64,000 nt of DNA, taken from contig OY969889.1 in assembly GCA_963704335.1 (NCBI GenBank), positions 1,054,001 to 1,118,000 on the forward strand, written 5' to 3'. This document shows, in pieces, positions 33,852 to 41,947 of this stretch. The position numbers were made by a program, and so were the translations under genes. Position 1 is the stretch's first letter; each line of letters begins with the position of its first letter. This DNA is from PALSA-612 sp963704335. Lineage in GTDB: Bacteria > Actinomycetota > Thermoleophilia > Gaiellales > Gaiellaceae. Under the pieces are notes generated by a model. That model saw nothing but the letters and a program-made list of their open reading frames with translations. It made no database searches and was not told the DNA's origin.

Positions 33852-35456
33852 TCAGTCCGCCGGCGCCGGCTCCGCGACGAACATCTCGCGCAGCGCCGTC
33901 TTGCGGAACTTCCCGACGCCCGTCTTCGGGATCTCGTCGACAAATTCGAAGGCGTCCGGTAGCCACCACTTCGCGAACTGCGGCGTCAGGAACTCGCGCA
34001 GCTCGTCCCCGGATGCCTCCTGCCCTTCGCGCAGCACGACGACCGCGAGCGGCCGCTCAGCCCACTTCTCGTCGGGCATGGCGATCACAGCCGCCTCGGC
34101 AACGGCCGGGTGGCCCATGAGCGCGTTCTCGAGCGCGACCGACGAGATCCACTCCCCGCCCGACTTGATGACGTCCTTCGTTCGGTCCTGGATGCGGATG
34201 AAGCCGCTGGGGTGGAGCGTGACGATGTCGCCGGTCATGAACCAGCCGTCGTCAGTCCACCGGTCGGCCTGGTCGGCGGTGTCGTAGTAGCCGGACGCCA
34301 CCCACGGGCCGCGGATCTCTAGCTCGCCCATCGTCTCGTCGTCCCACGGAACCTCTTTGCCCTCGCCGTCGCGTGCGCGCAACTCGACGAACGGCAGCGG
34401 GATGCCCTGCATCTCGATGTAGTCGAGCTGCTTCGGCCACTCCTCGTCCTTCAGCGGCCCGGGGAGATCGCTTGTGGAGGCGACGGGCGACGTCTCCGTC
34501 ATGCCCCAGCCGTGAACGACCGAGAGGTTGTGGCGCGTCTTGTAGGCGTCGATCATCGCGCGCGGTGGCGCCGAGCCCCCGCAGAGCATGCCCTTGAGCG
34601 CCGAGAGGTCCCACTTGCCAGGATTCGCGTCGAGCTGCGCGAGGATCCCGAGCCAGATCGTCGGCACGCCCGCCGTCCATGTCACCCGCTCCTGCTCGAA
34701 CGCGTCCAGCAGGCTCTCGCCGTCGAGATGTGGGCCGGGGTAGACGAGGTTCGCACCGATCATCGTCGCGAGGTACGGGTAGCCCCACGCGTTCGCGTGG
34801 AACATCGGCACGACCGGCAAGAACGTGTCGGCCTCGGACAGTGGGTGGCCCAGCGGCGCACCCGAGACGACGCCGAGCGTATGGAGGACCGTCGAACGGT
34901 GCGAGTAGACGACGCCCTTGGGCATGCCGGTTGTGCCGCTCGTGTAACACATTGCCGCGGCTTCGTTCTCGTCGAGCTCGGGATCCTCCCACTCGTCGGG
35001 ATCGGCCGTCGCGAGCAACTCCTCGTACGAGTCCTCGACCACGAAGACGTGCTCGATCGGCGTGTCTTCGGAGAACTGGTCGAGCAGCGGCAGCAGCTGG
35101 CGGTCGACGATGACCGCCTTGTCGCCGGCGTGCGTCGCGATGTAAGCGAGGTCGGAGGGATGCAGTCTCAGGTTGAGCGTGTGGAGGACGAAGCCGCCGC
35201 ACGGGATGCCGAGGTAGCACTCCATGTGCTGGTAGTGGTTCCACGCGAGCGTTGCGACGCGGTCGCCACGCTCGAGCCCGAGCTTCTTCAGCGCGACGGC
35301 GAGCTGCCGGGAGCGCCGGCAGCAGTCGCGGTACGTGTAGCGGTGGAAGCTCTTGTCGGGAAGCCGGGTGACGATTTGCTTGTCCGGGAAGTACGTCTCC
35401 GCGCGCCGTAGGAGCGGCGGGAGCGTCAGCTGGAAGTCCATCATCAAGCCGTCCAT
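33852..35456 (-). CDS. AMP-dependent acyl-CoA synthetase/ligase
   Basis: Activates a carboxylic acid with ATP and CoA. The 534-residue protein has the phosphate-binding motif AMCYTSGTTGMPKGV, GWGMTETSPV, the hinge region FMTGDIVTLHPSGFIRIQDR with the adenylate Asp, and the catalytic Lys in PKTGVGKFRKTAL. Layout fits medium/long-chain fatty-acid ligases. ATG start with a TACGGT -10 box 7 nt upstream, so a leaderless transcript is likely although AGGGGAGG occurs farther upstream. Confidence 0.93.
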   Translation of the reverse strand: MDGLMMDFQLTLPPLLRRAETYFPDKQIVTRLPDKSFHRYTYRDCCRRSRQLAVALKKLGLERGDRVATLAWNHYQHMECYLGIPCGGFVLHTLNLRLHPSDLAYIATHAGDKAVIVDRQLLPLLDQFSEDTPIEHVFVVEDSYEELLATADPDEWEDPELDENEAAAMCYTSGTTGMPKGVVYSHRSTVLHTLGVVSGAPLGHPLSEADTFLPVVPMFHANAWGYPYLATMIGANLVYPGPHLDGESLLDAFEQERVTWTAGVPTIWLGILAQLDANPGKWDLSALKGMLCGGSAPPRAMIDAYKTRHNLSVVHGWGMTETSPVASTSDLPGPLKDEEWPKQLDYIEMQGIPLPFVELRARDGEGKEVPWDDETMGELEIRGPWVASGYYDTADQADRWTDDGWFMTGDIVTLHPSGFIRIQDRTKDVIKSGGEWISSVALENALMGHPAVAEAAVIAMPDEKWAERPLAVVVLREGQEASGDELREFLTPQFAKWWLPDAFEFVDEIPKTGVGKFRKTALREMFVAEPAPAD

Positions 35457-35463
35457 GAGCCGA

Positions 35464-35469
35464 ACCGTA
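35464..35469 (-). promoter_or_regulatory. -10 box of acyl-CoA ligase gene (leaderless)
   Basis: TACGGT on the minus strand, ending 7 nt before the ATG. Confidence 0.45.
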
Positions 35470-35477
35470 ACCTCCCC

Positions 35478-36269
35478 TCAGGAATCGAGCAACGCCTTCG
35501 TAAGAATGCGGTCGCGCAGCCGCACGGGCAGCCGCTCGATGTTCGCTCGGATCTTCGCGTCGCGGGCCACGAGGTAGCGCGCCTTCGGCTTCTCGGTCGT
35601 CAGCGCATGCTCGATGGCGCGCACGACGAGCTCCGGCGCAGCGGCCTTGGCGGACCGTTTCTCGGCGAACTTGCGGAACGTCGCCATGCGGGTGCCGTAG
35701 CGCTCGGTCGCCTCGGACGGAAGCTGCTCGAGCAGCGGTCGTGGCTTCGTCCAGATCGGCGTCGCGATCGTGCCTGGCTCGACGATCGCCACGTGGATGC
35801 CGTCGGGTGCCAGCTCGATGCGCAGCGAGTCCGCCATCGCCTCGAGCGCATGCTTCGACATCGCGTACGCGCCGAGGAAGGGCAGGGCGCTGCGGCCGGC
35901 GATCGAGCCGATGATGACGATACGGCCGCGCGCGGCACGCACCGCCGGCAGGAACGCCTGCGTCACGGCCAGCTGGCCGACGACGTTCACTTCCAGCTGG
36001 TGACGCAGCTCCTCGAGCGGCAGGAACTCGAGCGGGCAGGCGACGACGATGCCGGCGTTGTCGACGAGCCCGTCCAGCCGCTCCACCCTGGCCGCGGCAG
36101 CGGCGATCTGCTCCGCGTCGGTCACGTCGAGCAGCAGCTCTTCGGTTCCCGACGGCGCGTCGCCGACATTGCGCACCCCGGCCAGCACACGCACGCCGCG
36201 CGATGCGAAATGGCGCGCGCAAGCCTCGCCGATCCCCGTCGACGCGCCCGTGACGAGGACGGTCCTCAA
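35478..36269 (-). CDS. Short-chain dehydrogenase/reductase
   Basis: A 263-residue classical SDR: TGASTGIGEACA, NNAG-equivalent VDNAGIV, catalytic Ser in GSIAGRSALPF and Tyr-x-x-x-Lys in YAMSKHAL. The C-terminal extension with LPVRLRDRILTKAL may contact membranes. TTG start one base after the preceding stop. Likely acts on fatty or steroid-like alcohols, given the acyl-CoA neighbours (inference). Confidence 0.86.
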   Translation of the reverse strand: MRTVLVTGASTGIGEACARHFASRGVRVLAGVRNVGDAPSGTEELLLDVTDAEQIAAAAARVERLDGLVDNAGIVVACPLEFLPLEELRHQLEVNVVGQLAVTQAFLPAVRAARGRIVIIGSIAGRSALPFLGAYAMSKHALEAMADSLRIELAPDGIHVAIVEPGTIATPIWTKPRPLLEQLPSEATERYGTRMATFRKFAEKRSAKAAAPELVVRAIEHALTTEKPKARYLVARDAKIRANIERLPVRLRDRILTKALLDS

Positions 36270-36270
36270 C

Positions 36271-37023
36271 TCAGGCCAGGAGCTTGGCGGCGATCTCTGC
36301 GCGCTGCTTCGCGGGATACCCGCCGAAGGCCTCGATCCACTGCGCCCGCTTGTAGTAGCGGTGCAGCGGGTGCTCCCAGGTGAAGCCGATGCCGCCGTGC
36401 ACCTGGATCGACCGCTCGCACGCGGCGACGGCGGTCTCGGCGGCGTACGACTTGGCCGCGAGCGCCGCCAGCGTCGCGTCGTCGTCTCCCTCCGCGACGC
36501 ACCACGCGGCCCAGTAGGCAAGCGAGCGCGCGAGCTCCGTCTCGACGAACGTGTCGACGATCGGGTGAGAAACCGCCTGATAGATGCCGATCGGCTTGCC
36601 GAACTGCTCCCGGCTCTTCGCGTGCTCGACGGCCAGCTCGAGCGCTTTCTGCGCGATGCCCACGGCCTCCGCAGCCAGCGCCGCGAAGGCGCGCGTCCTC
36701 GTGACCGGCCCGTCCAGCGAGACCTCGCTGTCCTCGTACTTGCGCTGGCCGCTGGCGACCAGCGCCTGCTCGTCGGGCGGCAGCTGCGGCAGCGCCAGCG
36801 CGACGGTGGCGAAGTACGGACCGGGGTAGAGAGCTCGCCCGAGCTCTTCGAACAGCACCGCCTCCTCGACGAAGCCGAGGCCGGCGCCACCCGCCTCCTC
36901 GGGCACGGAGACACCGAGCCAGCCCAGCTCCGCCAGCTCGTCCCAGGTCGGCTCGCGCTCGTCGAGCAGGGCGCGCGCCTGCCGGCGCAGCTCGTCCTGC
37001 TCTTCCGTGAAGGCGAATCTCAT
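36271..37023 (-). CDS. Acyl-CoA dehydrogenase-like protein lacking the middle domain
   Basis: Only 250 residues. The N-terminal helical domain (FTEEQDELRRQARALLDE, LGWLGVSVPEEAGGAGLG) joins almost directly to the C-terminal helical domain (RAFAALAAEAVGIAQKALELA, SREQFGKPIG, QVHGGIGFTWEHPLH). The beta domain with the FAD-contacting Thr/Ser motifs is absent. It overlaps the full-length dehydrogenase as ATGA, so the pair may form a heteromeric enzyme like the mycobacterial FadE pairs in which one partner is degenerate. Confidence 0.85.
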   Translation of the reverse strand: MRFAFTEEQDELRRQARALLDEREPTWDELAELGWLGVSVPEEAGGAGLGFVEEAVLFEELGRALYPGPYFATVALALPQLPPDEQALVASGQRKYEDSEVSLDGPVTRTRAFAALAAEAVGIAQKALELAVEHAKSREQFGKPIGIYQAVSHPIVDTFVETELARSLAYWAAWCVAEGDDDATLAALAAKSYAAETAVAACERSIQVHGGIGFTWEHPLHRYYKRAQWIEAFGGYPAKQRAEIAAKLLA

Positions 37024-38135
37024 CTCGACCTCGGGAGGCCCAGCACGCGCTCGGCGATGATGTTGCGGAGGATCTCCGACGTGCCGGCCTCGATCGTGTT
37101 GCCGCGCGTACGGAGCTGGCCGTGGCGCCACCACTCGTCGGCCTCGCCTTCCTGGATCTCGAGCGCGAGCTTCGTCGTCCTTTGCATCGCCTCCGACCAC
37201 TGGAGCTTCGAGACCGAGCCCTCCGGGCCGGGGATCCCCGTCTCCACGAGCTTCGTCAGGGCGCGGTAGTTCGTGAGCTTCAGCGCCTGAAGCTCGACCC
37301 ACTCGCGCGCGATCATGTCGCGCAGGCGCGAGTCCTGGACGTCGCGGTCCTTCGCCAGGCCGGCCACCTTGTTGACGAGCACCTCCAGGCTGCCTGTCAG
37401 CGCGAAGCCGAGAGTGCCGCGTTCGTGGAGCAGCGTCGTCATCGCCACCGCCCAGCCGTTGCCGACCTCGTCGAGGACGTTCTCGACGGGCACCTCTACG
37501 TTCTCGAAGAAGATCTCGTTGAAGTCGGCGTCGCCAGTGATGTGGCGCAGCGGCCGCACTTCGATGCCCGGCGAATGCATGTCGACGACCATGTACGTGA
37601 GGCCGGCGTGGCGCTGCGATTCCGGGTCGGAGCGCGTGACGAGGATGCACCAGTCGGCCAGGTGCGCGTACGACGACCACACCTTCTGTCCGTTGACGAC
37701 GAAGTGGCCGTCCCGCAGCTCTGCGCTCGTGCGCACCGCCGAGAGGTCCGAGCCGGCGCCGGGCTCGGAGAAGCCCTGGCACCAGATCTCCTCGGCCGAG
37801 AGGATGTTCGCGAGGTAGCGCCGCTTCTGCTCGTCGGTGCCGTGCGCGATGATCGTCGGCCCCGCCATGCCCAGGCCGATCGTGCCCAGGTGCCCTGGCG
37901 CCTCCGCGCGGGCCCACTCCTCGAAGGCGATCGCCTGGTGCGAGTACGAGGCGCCCTGGCCGCCGTACTCCTCCGGCCACGTCAGTCCGGCGTAGCCGGC
38001 GTCGTAGATCTTGCGGCTCCAGGCCTTCTTGTCTTCCGTCTCCGGGACGCCGTCGAGGCCCGGGTTGTGCTCGTCCAGCCAGGCGCGAACCTCGGCGCGG
38101 AAGGCGGCCTCGTCGGGCGTGTCGCGCAACTGCAT
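37020..38135 (-). CDS. Acyl-CoA dehydrogenase (full-length partner)
   Basis: A 371-residue FAD enzyme. Motifs: WCQGFSEPGAGSDLSAVRT, GQKVWSSYAHLADWC and the C-terminal TIEAGTSEILRNIIAERVLGLP. It is first in the operon ahead of the short dehydrogenase, SDR and probably ligase. The ATG follows a TAGCCT -10 box by 6 nt. Relatives act on branched or steroid side-chain acyl-CoAs, but the substrate is not readable. Confidence 0.93.
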   Translation of the reverse strand: MQLRDTPDEAAFRAEVRAWLDEHNPGLDGVPETEDKKAWSRKIYDAGYAGLTWPEEYGGQGASYSHQAIAFEEWARAEAPGHLGTIGLGMAGPTIIAHGTDEQKRRYLANILSAEEIWCQGFSEPGAGSDLSAVRTSAELRDGHFVVNGQKVWSSYAHLADWCILVTRSDPESQRHAGLTYMVVDMHSPGIEVRPLRHITGDADFNEIFFENVEVPVENVLDEVGNGWAVAMTTLLHERGTLGFALTGSLEVLVNKVAGLAKDRDVQDSRLRDMIAREWVELQALKLTNYRALTKLVETGIPGPEGSVSKLQWSEAMQRTTKLALEIQEGEADEWWRHGQLRTRGNTIEAGTSEILRNIIAERVLGLPRSR

Positions 38136-38164
38136 GCCGAGAGGCTAACGCGTACATTGGCCTC
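38136..38164. promoter_or_regulatory. Divergent leaderless promoters between two acyl-CoA dehydrogenases
   Basis: Minus strand: TAGCCT (38142-38147) ends 6 nt before the ATG. Plus strand: TACATT (38153-38158) ends 6 nt before the GTG. The boxes do not overlap here (5 bp apart), unlike at other divergent pairs. Confidence 0.6.
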
Positions 38165-39640
38165 GTGGTGAGCTTCTGGGGTCCCGACCTGGAACGCTGG
38201 TTCGGAGATTCGCCGCGGCTCGCGCAGTTCGGAGCCGTCGTCGCGCAGGAGATCGACCCGCTCGTCTACCAGCTCGAGCGTGAAGGGCCGACGACGAACG
38301 GCTCGGACGTGCGGTTCCACTCGGCGTACGCGCAGGCTGGGCGCGCCGTCTGGTCGTCGGGGATCCTCGGCGCCGAGCCGCACGAGCAGGCCGGCCTCTT
38401 CTTCCTGCTCACGCATGCTGGTGAGGGTGGCCACGCGTGCCCCGTCACCTGCACCGCCGGGCTGATCCGCGCGCTACGGCTGCACGGCTCGGACGAAATG
38501 CGCGAGCGATTTCTGCCGCCGTTGCTCGAGACCGACTACGACGTCTGCCAGCGTGGCGCCCAGTTCCTGACGGAGGAGCACGGCGGCTCGGACGTGGGCG
38601 CGAACCTCACGCGTGCCGTGCGGGACGGCGACGCGTGGCGGCTGCACGGCGAGAAGTGGTTCTGTTCCGTGGCGGATGCCGATCAATTCGCGGTCACGGC
38701 GCGGCCCGAGGGCGCCTCGGAGGGAACCCGCGGCATCGGTTGCTTCCTCGTCCCGCGCACGGTCGACGGGCGTGCCAACGGCTTCACGATCCGCAAGCTC
38801 AAGGACAAGCTCGGGACGCGCGCGCTCGCGACGGGGGAGATCGTGTTCGACGACGCGCTCGCGTATCCGATCGGCGCGCTCGAAGACGGGTTCAGGATCG
38901 CCGCCGGCGTCGTGCTCAACACCTCGCGCTGGCTGAACGCGGTCGGCTCGGCCGCGGTGATGCGGCGCGCATACCTCGAGGCCGCAGCCTTCTCGCGGGA
39001 GCGGGAGGCGTTCGGCAAGCCGATCGTCGAGTTCCCGCTCGTCCGTGAGAGCCTCGCCGTGATGCGGGCCGAGGCCGAGGCTGCGCTCGCGTCCACGCTC
39101 GAAGTGACGCGGCTCGTCGATTCTGCCGATCCGGACGACGTCGCCTATCACCGCATCCTCGTCAATGCGACGAAGTTCTCCACCTCCGCGGCTGCGACGC
39201 GCGCGATTCGGCGTGGGATCGAAGTGCTCGGAGGGAACGGCACGATCGAGGACTTCTCGGTGCTGCCGCGGCTGTGGCGCGACGCGATCGTCTTCGAGAG
39301 CTGGGAAGGGACGCACAACGTTCTCTGCGCGCAGGTGGCGCGAGACCTCGAGCGCTTCGGGACGCTAGAGCTCGTGCTCGCCCGGTCGCAGGGCGCGGAT
39401 CCCCGCATCGATGCCGCTCTCGACTCCTTGCGCGAGCGAATGGGCCGGCTCGACCCGCTTCACTTCCGCCGCCAGCTCGACACGCTCGTCCGCGCCGTTC
39501 AGGCTGCGACTCTCGTGCGCTCCGGCGCGCCGACGGCGGAGCTGCACATCCGCAGGCACCTCGTCCCGGGCTACGACCCCGAGCGCGACCCGGAGTACCT
39601 AGATCTGATCGAGGATCGAGCCGTCGAGCTCGCGCACTGA
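38165..39640 (+). CDS. AidB-like acyl-CoA dehydrogenase
   Basis: A 491-residue acyl-CoA dehydrogenase of the AidB/isovaleryl-like branch with an extra C-terminal helical domain. Motifs: QFLTEEHGGSDVGAN, GEKWFCSVADADQF, GTRALATGEIVFDDAL, and FESWEGTHNVLCAQVARD, the last being a hallmark of AidB. GTG start chosen by the 6-nt spacing from TACATT. The last 42 nt overlap the 3' end of the convergent FMN gene. AidB relatives may dehydrogenate acyl-CoAs or protect DNA; metabolism is favoured here. Confidence 0.9.
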   Translation: MVSFWGPDLERWFGDSPRLAQFGAVVAQEIDPLVYQLEREGPTTNGSDVRFHSAYAQAGRAVWSSGILGAEPHEQAGLFFLLTHAGEGGHACPVTCTAGLIRALRLHGSDEMRERFLPPLLETDYDVCQRGAQFLTEEHGGSDVGANLTRAVRDGDAWRLHGEKWFCSVADADQFAVTARPEGASEGTRGIGCFLVPRTVDGRANGFTIRKLKDKLGTRALATGEIVFDDALAYPIGALEDGFRIAAGVVLNTSRWLNAVGSAAVMRRAYLEAAAFSREREAFGKPIVEFPLVRESLAVMRAEAEAALASTLEVTRLVDSADPDDVAYHRILVNATKFSTSAAATRAIRRGIEVLGGNGTIEDFSVLPRLWRDAIVFESWEGTHNVLCAQVARDLERFGTLELVLARSQGADPRIDAALDSLRERMGRLDPLHFRRQLDTLVRAVQAATLVRSGAPTAELHIRRHLVPGYDPERDPEYLDLIEDRAVELAH

Positions 39641-41143
39641 CGACAGACCCGCCAGGGCCATCGTGATGTCGGTCTCGGCCCAGAGCTGCTGGAGCACTGC
39701 TTCTACGCCCTGCTGGCCACCGACCGCGAGCCCGTAGGCGTACGGCCGGCCGACGAGCACCGCGTCCGCGCCGAGCGCCATCGCCTTGACGACGTCCGCG
39801 CCGTGGCGGATGCCGCCGTCCATCAGCACCGTCGCGTCGTCGCCGACGCCGGCGCGGACGTCGACGAGCGCGTCGAGAGCCGCGACCGCCCCGTCCACCT
39901 GCCGCCCACCATGGTTCGAGACGATGATCCCGTCGACGCCGGCGCTGAAGGCGCGCTGCGCGTCTTCCGCCGTCAGGATGCCCTTGACCAGCAGCGGCAG
40001 GTCGGTCAGCTCGCGGAGCCAGGAGAGGTCGTCCCACGTCAGAGCGAGATGCGGGAACGTCGAGAGCATCGTTGCGGCTGCCGTGAGCAGGTCCTCCTCC
40101 GGGGGCTTAGCGAGCCTCTCCCGGAAGACTGGGTCGCTGAAGTACTGCGCGCAGCCTTCGCCCTTGATGAACGGGAGGTAGGCGCGGCGAAGGTCGCGCG
40201 GCCGCCAGCCGAGGATGGGCGTGTCGAGCGTGACGACGACTGCCGAGAAGCCGTTCAGGCCGGCGCGCGACAGGAGGCTGGCGACGATGTCGCGATCGTT
40301 GATCCAGTAGAGCTGGAACCAGCGCGGCGCGCCGCCCATGGCCTCCGCGATGTCCTCGATCGTCGACGAGGCCGCTGTCGAGAGGCAGAAGGGGAGGCCG
40401 AGAGCGGCCGCCGCGCGCGCCACAGCCATCTCGCCCTCCTCGTGGGCGATCGAGAGCACGCCGATCGGCGCGAGCAGGAACGGGGCCGGCGACTGCGTGC
40501 CAAGCACCTCCACCGAGAGATCGCGCTGGGTATTGCCGGTGAGCATGCGTGGCTTGATGCGCCGGCGCTCGAAGGCCTCGCGGTTCGCGCGCATGGTGGC
40601 CTCGCTGCCCGCGCCGCCGGCGATGTAGCCGAACGCTCCCGGATCGAGCTTCTCCTCCGCCAGCGCCTCCCATTCGGCGGCCGCAACGGGCCACTCCGAC
40701 TCGCCGGAGATGTAGATCGCGTTCTGGATCGACGTGCCGTCGAAGCTCATGCCGCCGCCTCCAATCTTCGCGCGCTCCTCGTCGGAGATGGGCCGCGCGG
40801 TGCGCTGTTCACGGTCCCAACAGGCGAAGACGACCTCGGTCTCGGCTGCCACGCGCCCGTCGGAGACGGCGCGCAGCTCCAGTGCGAGCGTCAGGCTCGA
40901 CGTCCCCAGGCGCACGACCCGCACAGTGCCGGTCACCTGACCGTCGGCGAGCCGCAGCTCGCTCCGGTAGTCCGTCGTCAGCCGGACGACGACGTAGTCC
41001 CAGACCTCGCCCTTGGGGAGGTCGAGCACGTCACGAAACCACGCGTCGACGATCTCCTCGCCGTACGTCTGGTAGACGGCCTGGTTCACGTGGCCCAGGC
41101 CGTCGAGGTCACGCCACCGGATGTCGATGCGCTTCTCGGTCAA
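39599..41143 (-). CDS. Hotdog thioesterase fused to lactate 2-monooxygenase-like FMN enzyme
   Basis: One uninterrupted 514-residue frame. Residues 1-131 are a YbgC/FadM-type hotdog thioesterase (RWRDLDGLGHVNQAVYQTYG) complete to its usual end RPISDEERAKI. It then runs through four Gly into a complete FMN-dependent 2-hydroxyacid oxidase (FGYIAGGAGSEATMRANREA, LDTPILGWRPRDL, catalytic His in SNHGGRQVDG). GGAGG lies 7 nt before the internal ATG at 40750, so the FMN enzyme can also be made alone (383 residues). The TTG start is 7 nt after TAGGCT. One extra base before the internal ATG would explain the loss of a normal ATGA overlap. Confidence 0.83.
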   Translation of the reverse strand: MTEKRIDIRWRDLDGLGHVNQAVYQTYGEEIVDAWFRDVLDLPKGEVWDYVVVRLTTDYRSELRLADGQVTGTVRVVRLGTSSLTLALELRAVSDGRVAAETEVVFACWDREQRTARPISDEERAKIGGGGMSFDGTSIQNAIYISGESEWPVAAAEWEALAEEKLDPGAFGYIAGGAGSEATMRANREAFERRRIKPRMLTGNTQRDLSVEVLGTQSPAPFLLAPIGVLSIAHEEGEMAVARAAAALGLPFCLSTAASSTIEDIAEAMGGAPRWFQLYWINDRDIVASLLSRAGLNGFSAVVVTLDTPILGWRPRDLRRAYLPFIKGEGCAQYFSDPVFRERLAKPPEEDLLTAAATMLSTFPHLALTWDDLSWLRELTDLPLLVKGILTAEDAQRAFSAGVDGIIVSNHGGRQVDGAVAALDALVDVRAGVGDDATVLMDGGIRHGADVVKAMALGADAVLVGRPYAYGLAVGGQQGVEAVLQQLWAETDITMALAGLSSVRELDGSILDQI

Positions 41144-41162
41144 GGGCAATAGCCTATGACGC
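41144..41162. promoter_or_regulatory. Symmetric bidirectional promoter, 19-bp gap
   Basis: Plus: TAGCCT (41150-41155), 7 nt, GTG. Minus: TAGGCT (41151-41156), 7 nt, TTG. A single near-palindromic heptamer TAGCCTA serves as -10 for both directions, with identical spacing to each start codon. Confidence 0.65.
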
Positions 41163-41567
41163 GTGGGGATCGACCGCTCCAACATTGGCGACGCTTCCGA
41201 ACCGGTCACGTTCGATGTCGAGCGCGGCACGATCGTGAGGCTCGCGGAAGCGATTGGCGACGACCAACCTGCGTACGCCGACGGCGCCGCCGCCCCGCCG
41301 ACGTTCCCGACGACCTTCAACTTCCGGCTGCCTGTCGAGTCGCTCAGGGCGATCGATCCGGCGCGCTTCATCCACGGCGAGCAGGAGTATGCGTACGAGC
41401 GGCCGCTGCGCGCCGGCGATCGCATCACGTGCGTGGCAAGGATCGCCGACGTGAACGAGAAGGAGACGAAGCTGGGTACGGCGCACTTCATCCTCGTCGA
41501 GACGGAAGGGCGCGACGAGAGCGGCGAGCTCGTGTTCACCGGCCGCGCCACGGTGCTGGTGCGATGA
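41163..41567 (+). CDS. MaoC-like dehydratase, N-terminal (HadA-type) subunit
   Basis: A 134-residue hotdog protein with the FAS1/HadA-like features PPTFPTTFNFRLP and HGEQEYAYERPLRAGDR. It lacks the catalytic Asp-His motif, which the next gene supplies, so the two should form a heterodimeric (R)-3-hydroxyacyl dehydratase as in mycobacterial HadAB. Leaderless GTG start. Overlaps the next gene as ATGA. Confidence 0.87.
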   Translation: MGIDRSNIGDASEPVTFDVERGTIVRLAEAIGDDQPAYADGAAAPPTFPTTFNFRLPVESLRAIDPARFIHGEQEYAYERPLRAGDRITCVARIADVNEKETKLGTAHFILVETEGRDESGELVFTGRATVLVR

Positions 41568-41947
41568 AGCCGGGCGACGACCTGGCCCCGCTCGTGAAGG
41601 AGCCCGTGACACGCGTCCAGCTCGTGCAGTACGCGGGTGCGTCGGGCGACTTCAACCCGATCCATTGGGACCCCGAGCGAGGCCAGGAGATGGGTCTTGG
41701 CGGCGTGATCGCGCATGGGATGCTGAGCATGGGCTTCCTGGGCCAGTACGCGGCGGCGATCGCAGGGCCGGAGAACGTCAAGCGCCTCAAGGTGCGCTTC
41801 GGGGCGATGGTGCGCCCGGGCGACGTGCTCACGTGCAAGGGCACCGTCCGCGAGGCGGACGGCGGGCGGCTGACGCTCGACATCTGGGCGGAGAACGAGT
41901 CTGGCGAGAAGGTGACCAGCGGCGAGGCGGAGGTGGAGATCGAATGA
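41564..41947 (+). CDS. MaoC-family dehydratase (HadB-type catalytic subunit)
   Basis: A 127-residue hotdog protein with the catalytic hydratase motif YAGASGDFNPIHWDPE and GGVIAHGMLSMGFLGQ. It pairs with the preceding subunit to dehydrate 3-hydroxyacyl thioesters. ATGA overlaps on both sides link it to the following reductase. Confidence 0.9.
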   Translation: MKPGDDLAPLVKEPVTRVQLVQYAGASGDFNPIHWDPERGQEMGLGGVIAHGMLSMGFLGQYAAAIAGPENVKRLKVRFGAMVRPGDVLTCKGTVREADGGRLTLDIWAENESGEKVTSGEAEVEIE

